From Candidatus Accumulibacter iunctus (GTDB taxonomy: Bacteria > Pseudomonadota > Gammaproteobacteria > Burkholderiales > Rhodocyclaceae), in the NCBI GenBank assembly GCA_002345025.1, contig DDUX01000154.1:31019-95018 (forward strand): a stretch of DNA of 64,000 bases, in the 5' to 3' direction. Below are positions 27,433 to 36,414 of the stretch, one piece after another (the stretch's first letter is position 1; each line of letters begins with the position of its first letter). The notes under the pieces are model-generated. The model worked only from the letters and a program-made list of their open reading frames with translations. It was not told the origin of the DNA and did not search any database. Both the position numbers and the translations under genes were made by a program.

Positions 27433-27676
27433 GCGGTTGGTGTCCGTGACAATGAAGAGCCTCGGAAATCTTGCTCCGCCAAGGGATCGGGCGCGAAGAT
27501 TGCCCGCTTGGAGCCGGATCAAGAGTGAATCTCGGACAGGGGCCTGGCCATTGCGCTGATTCATTTGCCGAGGAATCTCTCGTCTCCGTGTCGCCTCCGA
27601 CTGCTCGCCGAAGGCGGACTGATGCGCTGACCAAATCGGTTAACATGCTGCGTGGCCAACCTTGCGAGACCCTCAG
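27433..27676. other. Region between array and chemoreceptor pseudogene
   Basis: 244 nt with no repeat, no convincing gene and no obvious terminator for the array transcript. A possible promoter for the pseudogene may lie near 27630-27660 (ACCAAATCGGTTAACATGC), but this is weak. Confidence 0.25.
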
Positions 27677-29149
27677 ATGAGCCGATTTCCTCTCCGTATG
27701 CAGCTCTTTCTGGTGTGCCTTGCACTGGCGGTCGGCTTCACGGTGTTCGGCGCCTGGACCTGGCACACCATCAGCCAGACCAGGATCGGCGGTCCTGGCT
27801 ACAACTGCATCGTGCTCTACAAGGATCTGGTTGCCGGCATCCTGTCGCCACCGAACTACATCATCGAATCGTACCCGCAGTGTCCTGCAGCTCGCGGGCC
27901 CGGAGCGTGCGCGTCAGCGTGAGGTTCTCGTCGCCAAGATGAGCCTGTTGCGCAAGGATTGCGAGCAGCGCCACAAGTTCTGGCTCGAAGAGGACTTGCC
28001 GCAGGGCATCAAGGCCCGTTTTCTCAAGGATGCCCACCAGGCGGCGGTGGGGTTCTTCGAGCTGGCAGATCGCCAACTCCTGCCGGCCATCAGTGCTGGC
28101 GACCGCGTGGCGACACAGGACGCGCTGCGCAAGCTCGAAGAGCGCTATCTCGAACATCGTCAGGCGATCGACGATGTGGTGGCCCTCAGCACGCGCGAAC
28201 TGCAGGAGGTCTCGCGCGCGAGACGGCGGGTCTGCATACCGACCTGTGGGTGTTGCTGGCCGTGTTCGTCGCCGCATCTCGCTCGCCATCGTTGCCAACT
28301 ACCTGTTCGACCGCTCGCTGCTCGCCGGCATGAGTGTAGCGGCGAGGCGTCTGGGCGATCTGGCGCGCGGCGATCTGACTTCGGCAACGTGCGCCGTCAG
28401 CCGTCGTGACGAAGTGGGGGACCTGCTGCGGTCGATCGACGTGGCGGGTGACAACATCGCACAGACCGTCCGGGAGATTCGCGCTGCCGCCGAAGCGGTC
28501 CCTGACTCGGCGGCACGCGTCAGGGAAACCGTCGACGGTGTCGTCGAAGGTGCACGCAGCCAGGATGCAGCAGCGAGTGCGATGGTTGCCGCAATCGACC
28601 AGATCTCGAACAGGATTTCGCTGATGGCGGGCCAGGCCGCTTCGGTGGAGCAGCGGGTGCAGCAGGCGGGTGCCCGCTGCGATCAGGGAAGTGAGGAGAT
28701 CACCGCCACGGCGACCGTCGGCGAGACGCTGGCCGCCGATGTCCAGGCCACTGCCGATTCGATGCTGGTGCTCAGCGAACATTCGCGGGAGATTTCCGGC
28801 ATCGTCGGCGTGATCCGCGCGATTGCCGATCAGACCAACCTGCTGGCGCTGAACGCGGCCATCGAGGCGGCGACGGCTGGTGAGCATGGGCGGGGCTTTG
28901 CCGTCGTCGCCGACGAGGTGCGCAAGCTGGCGGAACGGACGGCGCATTCGACCGACCGCATCGCGACCATGATCACCCAGATCCAGTCCGGCGTCGAGGG
29001 TGCCATGGACGTGATGCGCTAGGGTTCGGCAGGGGCGCGCGCCAGCACCGATGCCGTTCACCGGGCGCGCGCGACGATGGCAGACATCGTCGCCCTGGGG
29101 CGCCTCCTGGCTGCCGACATGCGGCAGATTGCCGAGGGACTCGCGGCGT
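27677..29149 (+). pseudogene. Methyl-accepting chemotaxis protein, multiply broken
   Basis: The start is clear: MSRFPLRMQLFLVCLALAVGF (signal/TM1), then a periplasmic helical domain (GGPGYNCIVLYKDLVAGIL...PPNYIIES). The frame shifts near 27880, continues as [20 protein letters not shown], shifts again near 28220 just before TM2 ([12 protein letters not shown]) and once more near 28270 ([17 protein letters not shown]), followed by a HAMP-like segment and the signalling hairpin tip [14 protein letters not shown]...[22 protein letters not shown] at 29020 and another at 29149 interrupt the C-terminal half. At least three frameshifts and two stops make it non-functional unless they are sequencing errors. 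A related intact receptor lies at 41342. Confidence 0.8.
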
Positions 29150-29381
29150 AGCGGCAGGGCAGTGGCGACATCTCGCGTGCCGGCGAGAAGATGCCGAGTC
29201 GGGCCGGCGAGAACAGCGGTGCAGCACACCGGCTTCCCGCCACGGCCAGGGATCGGGCGGGAACGGCCGCTCAAGCTGCGCCAGTCGGTCGGTGTCTTTC
29301 GCGTCTGAGGCTGCCCGGTGCATGCGGGCAGAAAAGCTCCCCCTGGCAGCGGCCGGAGCCCAGCCGAGTTCTCCCGGCACG

Positions 29382-31037
29382 CTACGCCAGCGACGAACTG
29401 AAGCGCACCCGCAGCCGCCGCAGCGTCCGTTCAGCGGCGAGGATGCCGCGGTACTGTGCCTCCTCGAACAACGAGAATCCGCTGACATCGGCGTGCGCGA
29501 AGCGCAATCGCTCGCCGTCGGCGGCAAAGCGCGCGCGGGCGTCGCTCCAGATCAATCCGGGCAGTGGCCTGACCATGGCGTGCGCATTGCGGAAGACATC
29601 GAGGCGACTGGTCACTTGCCGGATGTCGGCGTGCGGTTTCTCGAGTTCGGCGAGAATCTGCTCTGCCCAGCCCTCGCGCGGCGTCTCGCGCAGTGCGGTA
29701 CGGGCGACTTCCGGAGCGAGTTCGTCGAAACTCCGGTACCAGGTCAGGACCGTGCCACCCCGCCAGACGCGCATCTGCTGGTGCGTCGCGACGACGTAGC
29801 CGAGGCCGCTGCCGCGATGGAGGACGTTGTCCCAGGCCAGCGGTGCGCCGCTGCGCTCCTCCGGCGGGCGCGAGAGCGTCAGGTTGGCGACCAGCCACGG
29901 CGCGTAGCTGAAGCTGCGCGCGGCATCCTTGAGTCGGGCATGCCCGCTGAACACCCAGGGGACGAGAAACAGCGGTGCCGCCCAGATCAGCTGTTCGGCC
30001 AGCACGCGCAGCGTGCGCTGTTCGCCCGGCAGCCAGAGATCGACCGTCAGCGGCCCGTCGCCGGCGCCGCCTTCGCCACCCTCGACGCGAAAAGCCAGGG
30101 CACCCGTCAACAGGCGATTGCCGACGCGTGCCTCGATCGAGCGCAGCATGCCGGTGGTGAGCCAGGCGTTGCCTTCCGGTGCGGTGAGGACGGTATCGCT
30201 GGCCGCGTTCTCGCCCTCGCCGCTGCGGCAGGCGAAGTAGTGGATCCCGGCCCAGGCCGAGACGGCAGCACTGGCCGTGCCGTAGTCGTCGCGGCAGGCG
30301 TGATTCACGTACCAGTGCAGCTGCGGTGAATCGAGGCCCTGTGCGAGCAGCCAGTCGCGCATGCTGCTGCGGTCGAGCCGCAGCAGATCGGCGTCGCGGC
30401 TCGACAACGCCATCGGCAACGCGAAGGCGGGCCGGCCGCTGGCGTCGCGCCGCCGTGCAAAGGACTCGATGAGGTCGGCAAAGCGGCGGTACTGGCTGCG
30501 CTCGCCGGCACCGACTCCGGTCAGCGGCAGCAGACCTTCCTGCCAGCGACCGTCGAGGTAGAGACGCTCCTGCGGCGTCGCGCAGAGATGGTTTTCGTCG
30601 TAGAAGGGCCGCGCGGCGCGCGCGTCGCCGTGCAGCACACCCAGTTCGGCAAGCAGTTCGCGCACGGCGGTGGACTCGCGTGTCGGCAGCGGCAGGTAGT
30701 GGGCGCCCCAGGGGTAGGCGCTGACGGCGTTGCGGCCGGCGCGCGAGTTGCCGCCGGCCTCGGACTCGAGTTCGACGAGCAGGAAATCGCCGAAGCCCGC
30801 CTGCGCCAGTTTCCAGCCGGCCGCCAGGCCGCCGACGCCGGCGCCGACGATGAGCACCGGCACCTTCCGGGTTTCGCTCACTGCCGGCAGCCCCTGTTCG
30901 CGCAGGCGATGGCCGATCTGCAGCGAGGTGCCGAGAAGCTCGCCCGGCGGTAGTGCCGGCGGCTGGCTGCGGCAGGCGGCAAGCGAGGCGGCGCCGGCGG
31001 CGGCGGCGATCGAGTTCAGGAAGTCGCGCCGGTGCAT
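29382..31037 (-). CDS. FAD-dependent oxidoreductase (amine-oxidase-like) with Tat/lipoprotein-type signal
   Basis: 551 aa. The N-terminus MHRRDFLNSIAAAAGAASLAAC combines an RRDF twin-arginine-like motif with a LAAC lipobox-like end, so the protein is probably exported and possibly lipid-anchored. The FAD-binding Rossmann motif VGAGVGGLAAGWKLAQAG follows near residues 66-83 and a Gly-rich GGNSRAG stretch soon after, as in flavin amine oxidases and protoporphyrinogen/phytoene oxidase relatives. It lies 4 nt downstream of the membrane spermidine-synthase-like gene on the same strand and is presumably co-transcribed, which hints at oxidation of a polyamine or similar amine at or outside the inner membrane. 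The substrate is not known. Confidence 0.75.
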   Translation of the reverse strand: MHRRDFLNSIAAAAGAASLAACRSQPPALPPGELLGTSLQIGHRLREQGLPAVSETRKVPVLIVGAGVGGLAAGWKLAQAGFGDFLLVELESEAGGNSRAGRNAVSAYPWGAHYLPLPTRESTAVRELLAELGVLHGDARAARPFYDENHLCATPQERLYLDGRWQEGLLPLTGVGAGERSQYRRFADLIESFARRRDASGRPAFALPMALSSRDADLLRLDRSSMRDWLLAQGLDSPQLHWYVNHACRDDYGTASAAVSAWAGIHYFACRSGEGENAASDTVLTAPEGNAWLTTGMLRSIEARVGNRLLTGALAFRVEGGEGGAGDGPLTVDLWLPGEQRTLRVLAEQLIWAAPLFLVPWVFSGHARLKDAARSFSYAPWLVANLTLSRPPEERSGAPLAWDNVLHRGSGLGYVVATHQQMRVWRGGTVLTWYRSFDELAPEVARTALRETPREGWAEQILAELEKPHADIRQVTSRLDVFRNAHAMVRPLPGLIWSDARARFAADGERLRFAHADVSGFSLFEEAQYRGILAAERTLRRLRVRFSSSLA

Positions 31038-31041
31038 CGTG

Positions 31042-32541
31042 CTAACGGATCACCTGTCGCCACTCCTGTTCGAAGTAGCGCACCAGCACCTGGTTGTTGA
31101 GGCGGTTCACCTCGGCATCGACGCGTGTCATGTCGCGCGGAAAGACGAACAGCGCCGGCGTGGTCTCGGGGCTCAGGAAGCGGGTCGCGACCGCGTAGGA
31201 CTGCGGTGGCCGGTACGGCCGGCGACCGGCGAGGACGAAGCCCCACTCACCGAACGAAGGGACCAGCGCGTGATACGGCGTCACCAGCAGGCCGGTGCTC
31301 TCGAGCGTCGTGACGATGCACCAGAACGACTGGCGCGCGTAGAGCGGCGAGGTCGACTGGATCACCGCCAGTCCGCTGGCTGCCAGATGCCGGTCGAGCA
31401 GGCGGTAGAACGAGGCGCTGTAGAGCTTGCCGAGCGAGAAGTTCGACGGGTCGGGGAAGTCGACGACGACGAAATCGAAGCTCTCGTCGCTTTCCTCCAG
31501 CCACTGCAGCGCGTCGGCGTTGATCACCCGCACCCTTGGTGAGTTCAACGCGTCCTCGTTGAGTTTGCGCAGCGGTGGCGCGCTGGCGAAGAGGCGCGTC
31601 ATCGCCGGGTCGAGATCGACGAGGACGACCGTCTCGATCTGCGGGTACTTGAGGATCTCGCGCACGGCCAGACCGTCGCCGCCGCCGAGGACGAGCGCGC
31701 GGCGCGCCGACGGCAGGGTCGCCAGCCCGGGGTGAACGAGCGCCTCGTGGTAACGGTACTCGTCGCGCGAGCTGAACTGCAGGTTGTTGTTCAGGTGCAG
31801 CCGCAGATCGTCCTTCCAGCGGGTGAGGACGATGCGTTGATACGGCGTGCTTTCGGCATGAACGATCTCGTCGGCGTAGAGCTGGCGCTCGGCGAGCGAC
31901 GTCAGTTCGCCGGCGGCGGCGAACGCGGTGAGCAGCGACAGCAGCGCGACGCTGCCTTGCGCGCGCAGCCAGCCGGCGTTCGGCAACTGTTCGCGAAACA
32001 GCCACCAGGCCCAGAGCGCCACGGCGACGTTCAGCACACCAAAGAGCAGTGCGCTGCGAATCAGTCCCAGATGCGGTACGAGCAGGACCGGGAAGAGGAT
32101 CGACACCGCGAGCGCGCCGAGGTAGTCGAAGGTCAGCACCTGCGAGACGACTTCCCTGAACACCAGGTCGCGCTTGAGGATGCGCATGACCAGCGGGATC
32201 TCGAGTCCGACGAGCACGCCGACGGCGAAGACGACGAGGTAGAGGAGCAGCCTGAACGGCGCCGGCGACCAGGTGAAGGCGAAGAAAAGCAGTGCCGCCG
32301 AGAAGCCGCCGAGGACACCGACGAGCAGCTCGACCTGGATGAAGCGCAGGATCAGGTTCTGACCGATGTAGCGCGACAGCCAGGAGCCGATTCCCATGGC
32401 GAAGAGGTAGCTGCCGATGACCGTCGAGAACTGCGTCACCGAATCGCCGAGCAGATAGCTGGCGAGGGCGCCGGCGATCAGTTCATACGCCAGCCCGCAA
32501 GAGGCGATGACGAAGACCGAGAAGAGCAGCGCCTGCTTCAT
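31042..32541 (-). CDS. Membrane-bound polyamine aminopropyltransferase (spermidine-synthase-like)
   Basis: 499 aa. The N-terminal 215 residues hold about seven membrane helices (LLFSVFVIASCGLAYELIAGALASYLLG onward, with the conserved EIPLVMRIL). The C-terminal half is a spermidine-synthase fold: YQRIVLTRWKDDLRLHLNNNLQFSSRDEYRYHEALVHP, the SAM-site ALVLGGGDGLAVREIL near 280-295, and the catalytic-type DFPDPSNFSLGKLYSASFY. Soluble SpeE enzymes move an aminopropyl group from decarboxylated SAM to putrescine; membrane-fused forms are annotated in the same family but their acceptor is uncertain. Paired with the exported FAD oxidoreductase downstream. Confidence 0.85.
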   Translation of the reverse strand: MKQALLFSVFVIASCGLAYELIAGALASYLLGDSVTQFSTVIGSYLFAMGIGSWLSRYIGQNLILRFIQVELLVGVLGGFSAALLFFAFTWSPAPFRLLLYLVVFAVGVLVGLEIPLVMRILKRDLVFREVVSQVLTFDYLGALAVSILFPVLLVPHLGLIRSALLFGVLNVAVALWAWWLFREQLPNAGWLRAQGSVALLSLLTAFAAAGELTSLAERQLYADEIVHAESTPYQRIVLTRWKDDLRLHLNNNLQFSSRDEYRYHEALVHPGLATLPSARRALVLGGGDGLAVREILKYPQIETVVLVDLDPAMTRLFASAPPLRKLNEDALNSPRVRVINADALQWLEESDESFDFVVVDFPDPSNFSLGKLYSASFYRLLDRHLAASGLAVIQSTSPLYARQSFWCIVTTLESTGLLVTPYHALVPSFGEWGFVLAGRRPYRPPQSYAVATRFLSPETTPALFVFPRDMTRVDAEVNRLNNQVLVRYFEQEWRQVIR

Positions 32542-32812
32542 CGTCCGGCGCGTGTCGTCGCCGGCGCGCCGCCGCGGACGGCGGGTCCTCGGCTGGCGTC
32601 TCGCTTGCGGTCGATCGGTGAATGGCGCATGCCCGGCATTCTATGCGTTGCCGGTACCTGCATGCGAAGGAGCATGCGGCCCGAGGCCAGCGAGGGACAC
32701 CCGGTTGAGGAAATCGGCTACCATGCGCGCTGCACCCGCGTCGCCGTGCCGCAGCGCCTGCCCCCACCGTGTGCGCCGGCAGACGACAGTCAGAACCCTG
32801 GATGAAGCAATC

Positions 32813-33937
32813 ATGAACTCCCCTGACAGGCATTTCGAAATGGCCCGGCCAACCCTGGCAGTGCTCTTCCTTTGCGTGCTCATCGCTGCATCGCTGTGGA
32901 TCCTGCGGCCCTTTCTGCCGGCGCTGATCTGGGCGACGATGGTCGTCGTTGCCTCGTGGCCCCTGCTGCTCCGCCTGCAGCGGAGCTTCGGCAATCGCCG
33001 CCTGCCGGCGGTGATCCTGATGACCTTGCTGGTTCTCCTCGGCCTCGTCGTGCCGCTGTCGGTGGCGATTGCCACCATCGTCGGCAATGCCGACCAGATT
33101 GCCGAGTGGGGCAGGTCGCTGAGTGGACTGCGCATGCAGGGGTCGCCGCCGGCCTGGGTCGGCGAAGTACCGGTGGTCGGTGGGCGGCTCGAGCACGCGT
33201 GGCGGCAGATCGCCGCCACCGGCACCAACGAGCTGGCGACCAGGGTCGCCCCCTACGCCGGCAACCTGACGCGCTGGTTCGTCAGCGAGATCGGCAGCTT
33301 CGGGCTCGTCTTCGTGCAGTTCCTGCTCACCGTCGCCCTGTCCGCCGTCCTTTATGCGTCGGGCGAGAAGGCCGCGGCGGGTGTTCGCCGCTTCGGCTAT
33401 CGCCTCGCCGGCGAACGTGGCGAGGGTGCAGTGATCCTCGCCGGTCAGGCAGCGCGCGCCGTCGCCCTCGGCGTCGGCGTCACCGCGGTCGTCCAGTCCC
33501 TTCTCGGCGGTATCGGCCTGGCGATCGCCGGGGTGCCTTTCGCGCCGGTGCTGACCGCGGTGATGTTCATGTTCTGCATCGCCCAGCTCGGTCCGACGCT
33601 GGTTCTGGCGCCGGCGGTCGTCTGGCTGTACTGGGGAGACAACACCGGCTGGGGAACCTTCCTGCTGGTGTGGACGGTCTTTGTCGGCACCATGGACAAC
33701 TTCCTGCGGCCGATCCTGATCCGCCAGGGCGCCGACCTGCCGCTGCTGCTGATCCTCTCCGGCGTCATCGGCGGCATGCTCGCTTTCGGCCTGGTCGGTC
33801 TGTTCGTCGGCCCGGTGATCCTGGCCGTTGCCTATACCCTTCTCGATGCCTGGGTCAGCGAGGTTCCGCCCGAGGTCGGCAGGGCTCCGGCGGTGACTGC
33901 GGAGGCACCGGCAGCCGCAGACGCGCGGACACCCTGA
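32813..33937 (+). CDS. AI-2E family (PerM/YdiK-like) membrane protein
   Basis: 374 aa from ATG 32813; the frame is open upstream but without a start context, and overlaps the divergent promoter region. Two N-terminal helices (LAVLFLCVLIAASLWILRPFLPALIWATMVVV), a soluble amphipathic stretch, and five to six C-terminal helices with GTMDNFLRPILIRQGADLPLLLILSGVIGGMLAFGLVGLFVGPV, the family's hallmark. Members are proposed exporters of autoinducer-2 or act as sodium/proton antiporters; function here is open. The 270 nt before it separate it from the divergently transcribed aminopropyltransferase gene and show no further gene. Confidence 0.85.
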   Translation: MNSPDRHFEMARPTLAVLFLCVLIAASLWILRPFLPALIWATMVVVASWPLLLRLQRSFGNRRLPAVILMTLLVLLGLVVPLSVAIATIVGNADQIAEWGRSLSGLRMQGSPPAWVGEVPVVGGRLEHAWRQIAATGTNELATRVAPYAGNLTRWFVSEIGSFGLVFVQFLLTVALSAVLYASGEKAAAGVRRFGYRLAGERGEGAVILAGQAARAVALGVGVTAVVQSLLGGIGLAIAGVPFAPVLTAVMFMFCIAQLGPTLVLAPAVVWLYWGDNTGWGTFLLVWTVFVGTMDNFLRPILIRQGADLPLLLILSGVIGGMLAFGLVGLFVGPVILAVAYTLLDAWVSEVPPEVGRAPAVTAEAPAAADARTP

Positions 33938-33998
33938 GGTCGTCGGCGCCGCGCACGCTCGCTTCTTTCACCTTTAGCCCTTGTTCGAGGTTGGCGGA

Positions 33999-34598
33999 AT
34001 GTTTTCAGGAATCGTCGCTGCCATTGGTCAGATCACCGCCATCACCCCCCGCGGTGACGGCGCGGCAACCGTCCGTTTGACGATCGACGCCGGCCGACTC
34101 GGGCTCGACGATGTCGAGCTCGGCGACTCGATCGCCTGCAACGGCGTCTGTTTGACCGTGGTCGACCGGCGGGGCGACTCGTTCTGCGTTGACGTGTCGC
34201 CCGAATCGCTGGCGTGCACCGTCGGCCTTGCAGAATGCGCTCCGGTGAACCTCGAAAAGGCGCTGCGATTGGCCGACCGCCTTGGCGGCCACCTCGTCTC
34301 CGGGCATGTCGACGGCGTCGGCGAGGTGTTGCGCTTCGACGCAGTCGGCGACAACCGCCTGCTCGAGATCCGCGCGCCGGATGAACTCGCCCGATACATC
34401 GCCCGCAAGGGGTCGGTCACCGTCGACGGCGTCAGTCTGACGACCAACACCGTCGAGGGGGCTGCGTTCAGCATCAACCTCATCCCGCACACCCTGGCGG
34501 CGACGACACTTGGACGGCTGGCTCCGGGCAGCCGGGTGAATCTCGAAGTCGACCTCATTGCACGCTATTGCGAGCGTCTGCTCGCAGCAGGCCGGTAG
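33999..34598 (+). CDS. ribE: Riboflavin synthase alpha chain
   Basis: 199 aa from ATG 33999 (MFSGIVAAIGQI, the universal start of this enzyme; an ATG 18 nt upstream adds six residues not seen in the family). Two similar lumazine-binding domains: residues 1-97 (with GDSIACNGVCLTVV) and 98-195 (GHLVSGHVDGVGEV...KGSVTVDGVSLTTN). The enzyme dismutates two 6,7-dimethyl-8-ribityllumazine molecules to riboflavin. No FMN riboswitch is visible in front. A long hairpin follows the gene. Confidence 0.95.
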   Translation: MFSGIVAAIGQITAITPRGDGAATVRLTIDAGRLGLDDVELGDSIACNGVCLTVVDRRGDSFCVDVSPESLACTVGLAECAPVNLEKALRLADRLGGHLVSGHVDGVGEVLRFDAVGDNRLLEIRAPDELARYIARKGSVTVDGVSLTTNTVEGAAFSINLIPHTLAATTLGRLAPGSRVNLEVDLIARYCERLLAAGR

Positions 34599-34642
34599 CC
34601 CGGACGGCAGCCGGCGCTCACTTCATCCCTGGCGGTCTGCCC

Positions 34643-34683
34643 GGTGGCCCACGGCGCAACGAGGTGCTGCGCCGTGGGCCACC
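34643..34683. terminator. Perfect 16-bp hairpin between two convergent genes
   Basis: GGTGGCCCACGGCGCA (34643-34658) and TGCGCCGTGGGCCACC (34668-34683) are exact reverse complements with a 9-nt loop. It sits between ribE (reading right) and the SPOR-like gene (reading left), so it may terminate transcription in both directions. There is no T-tract on either side, so a Rho-independent role is uncertain. Confidence 0.5.
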
Positions 34684-34697
34684 GCTGGGCAGCCGGT

Positions 34698-36140
34698 TCA
34701 GCGCAGCGATTCCTGCACCGAGCGCATCGGGCGCACCCATGGCTGATTGACACGCAGTTCGGTCGGCAGCGCGGCAATGGCCGCGCGTGCCTGCGTCAGC
34801 GTCGGGAAAACGCCGAAGAAGAGGTTGTAGCGTTCGCCCTGCGCGCCCGCGCTGACGGAGTAGGCGAGCGAGTCCAGCGCCAGATGTGCCATGTTGCGGT
34901 CGATGAAGCGCGCCATGTCGCCCTGGCTCGGCGACGTTACCAGCTGCACCGTGTACGCTGCGGGGTTCTGCTGCAGGAGCCACTGGCTGTCCTGCAACAC
35001 GCCGGCGCCGCCACCCTGGCCCCGCAGCTTGCGGACCGTGCTGCGCAGGTCGGCGAGGCTCTTTTCGAGGCTGCCGAGCTTGCCGCCGACGCGATCGATG
35101 CTCGCCTGCTGTTGCGCATCGGCTTCCTGCTGGGCGCTCAATTGCGCCGTCAGGGCGGCTACCTGGGTGTCGACCGCAGTGATGTGGGACTGGCTTTGCG
35201 CCACTGCCGACTCGAGGCTTGCGGGTGCGAAGGCGGGCAGCCATTTGACCAGGACGAAGCCCAGCACGGTCAGCAACAACAGACCGGCGATCGCCAGGTG
35301 CGTCCAGCGGAACCGGTCGCGCGTCTCGCCGCGATGTGTCGCCAGCGCAACTGCAAGCTTGCCGATCTCGTCGTCGAGGCGCTGCGTCTCGGACTGCAGG
35401 ACGCCGACCAGGCGCCGCAGATCCTGGAACTCGGCATAGCGCTCGCGCTGCAGGGCGCCCAGGCCGTCGATCCGCGCCTCGACGATCGCTTGCTGCCGCT
35501 CCGTCTGTTCACGAACGGTTTCGATGCGGCTCCTGTTGCCGCGCGTCGCCGTGTCGAGCAGCTGGCAGGCGATGTCGAACTGATCGAGGCGCGTCCGCTG
35601 CTCGGAGACGATCTGTTCCTGCGCCCTGAACAGCGCCGCGAGCGAACCGATGCCGGCGTCGAGATCTGCCAGCTCGGCAGCGATGCGTGCGTTGCTGCCC
35701 GCCAGCCGTGCCTCCCAGCGCTGCTCGGAGTCCGCCAGCGCGGCACGGGCTTCGCCGTGCAGCGCAGCGAGCCGCTGTTCGGTGGCGGTGGCACGTGCGG
35801 TCAGCGACTCACCCTGCTGCCGCAGGTCGGCGCCAAGTTGATGCACACGACCGGAAAGGGCGCCGCCCGACTGGCGGATCTCGCCGAGTTCGCTGTCGAT
35901 GCGGCGATTGTTTGCCGCGTACAGCGCCGTCAGATCCTCGTAGTCGCGCAGCACACGGTCTAGCTGCGCGTTGATCTCCTTGGCCGTCGTGCTGGCGCCG
36001 TTGGTCTGCGTCAGCTCAAGCAGCCTGGCCATCTCCGGTCGGATGATGGGAACCTGCAGGGTTGTTGCTTCGGGTGTGGCGGTGGCTACGGCTGCGGGCT
36101 GCGACTCGCTCGGCAGCACCAGTTTGGCAGTTTCGGTCAT
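34698..36140 (-). CDS. Single-span coiled-coil protein with C-terminal SPOR-like domain
   Basis: 480 aa from ATG 36140, chosen because AGAGGGG lies 7 nt before it; the upstream ATG 36170 has no ribosome site. Residues 1-280 are cytoplasmic, Ala/Glu/Arg/Gln-rich and predicted to be coiled coil with regularly spaced RxxL repeats. One membrane helix follows near 281-300 (LAIAGLLLLTVLGFVLVKWLP), then a second periplasmic coil, and a C-terminal domain near 390-470 (YTVQLVTSPSQGDMARFIDRN...YNLFFGVFPTLTQARAAIAALP) that matches the SPOR/DamX pattern of peptidoglycan-binding domains at division sites. Such architecture suggests a role in envelope or septum organisation. I do not recognise a named family member. 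Confidence 0.65.
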   Translation of the reverse strand: MTETAKLVLPSESQPAAVATATPEATTLQVPIIRPEMARLLELTQTNGASTTAKEINAQLDRVLRDYEDLTALYAANNRRIDSELGEIRQSGGALSGRVHQLGADLRQQGESLTARATATEQRLAALHGEARAALADSEQRWEARLAGSNARIAAELADLDAGIGSLAALFRAQEQIVSEQRTRLDQFDIACQLLDTATRGNRSRIETVREQTERQQAIVEARIDGLGALQRERYAEFQDLRRLVGVLQSETQRLDDEIGKLAVALATHRGETRDRFRWTHLAIAGLLLLTVLGFVLVKWLPAFAPASLESAVAQSQSHITAVDTQVAALTAQLSAQQEADAQQQASIDRVGGKLGSLEKSLADLRSTVRKLRGQGGGAGVLQDSQWLLQQNPAAYTVQLVTSPSQGDMARFIDRNMAHLALDSLAYSVSAGAQGERYNLFFGVFPTLTQARAAIAALPTELRVNQPWVRPMRSVQESLR

Positions 36141-36414
36141 GTTCGGCCCCTCTGGTTGATTGGCAGGCATGCGTCCAGGAAAATGCGCGCTGGCGCGCAG
36201 TACGACGACAGTTCAGCGATTGCCCCGGACCTCCCTTGATGACGACGCGCGTGATCATGCGACACGCCCGGGGCAGTATATGTTCCGCGATCGATCGGGG
36301 TCAATCGTCACTCAGGCTCCGAGCGAACCCGGACGTTGACGCTTCGCCCTTCTCCGATGCTCGCTGGCAGGATGCCTTCCGGAGTTCCTGGAGTTCTCGG
36401 AGGCAACTCGGGAT

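Noticed and set aside
33938..33998. Possible FMN riboswitch in front of riboflavin synthase.
   Set aside because: The gap is only 61 nt and holds none of the conserved RFN sequence blocks.
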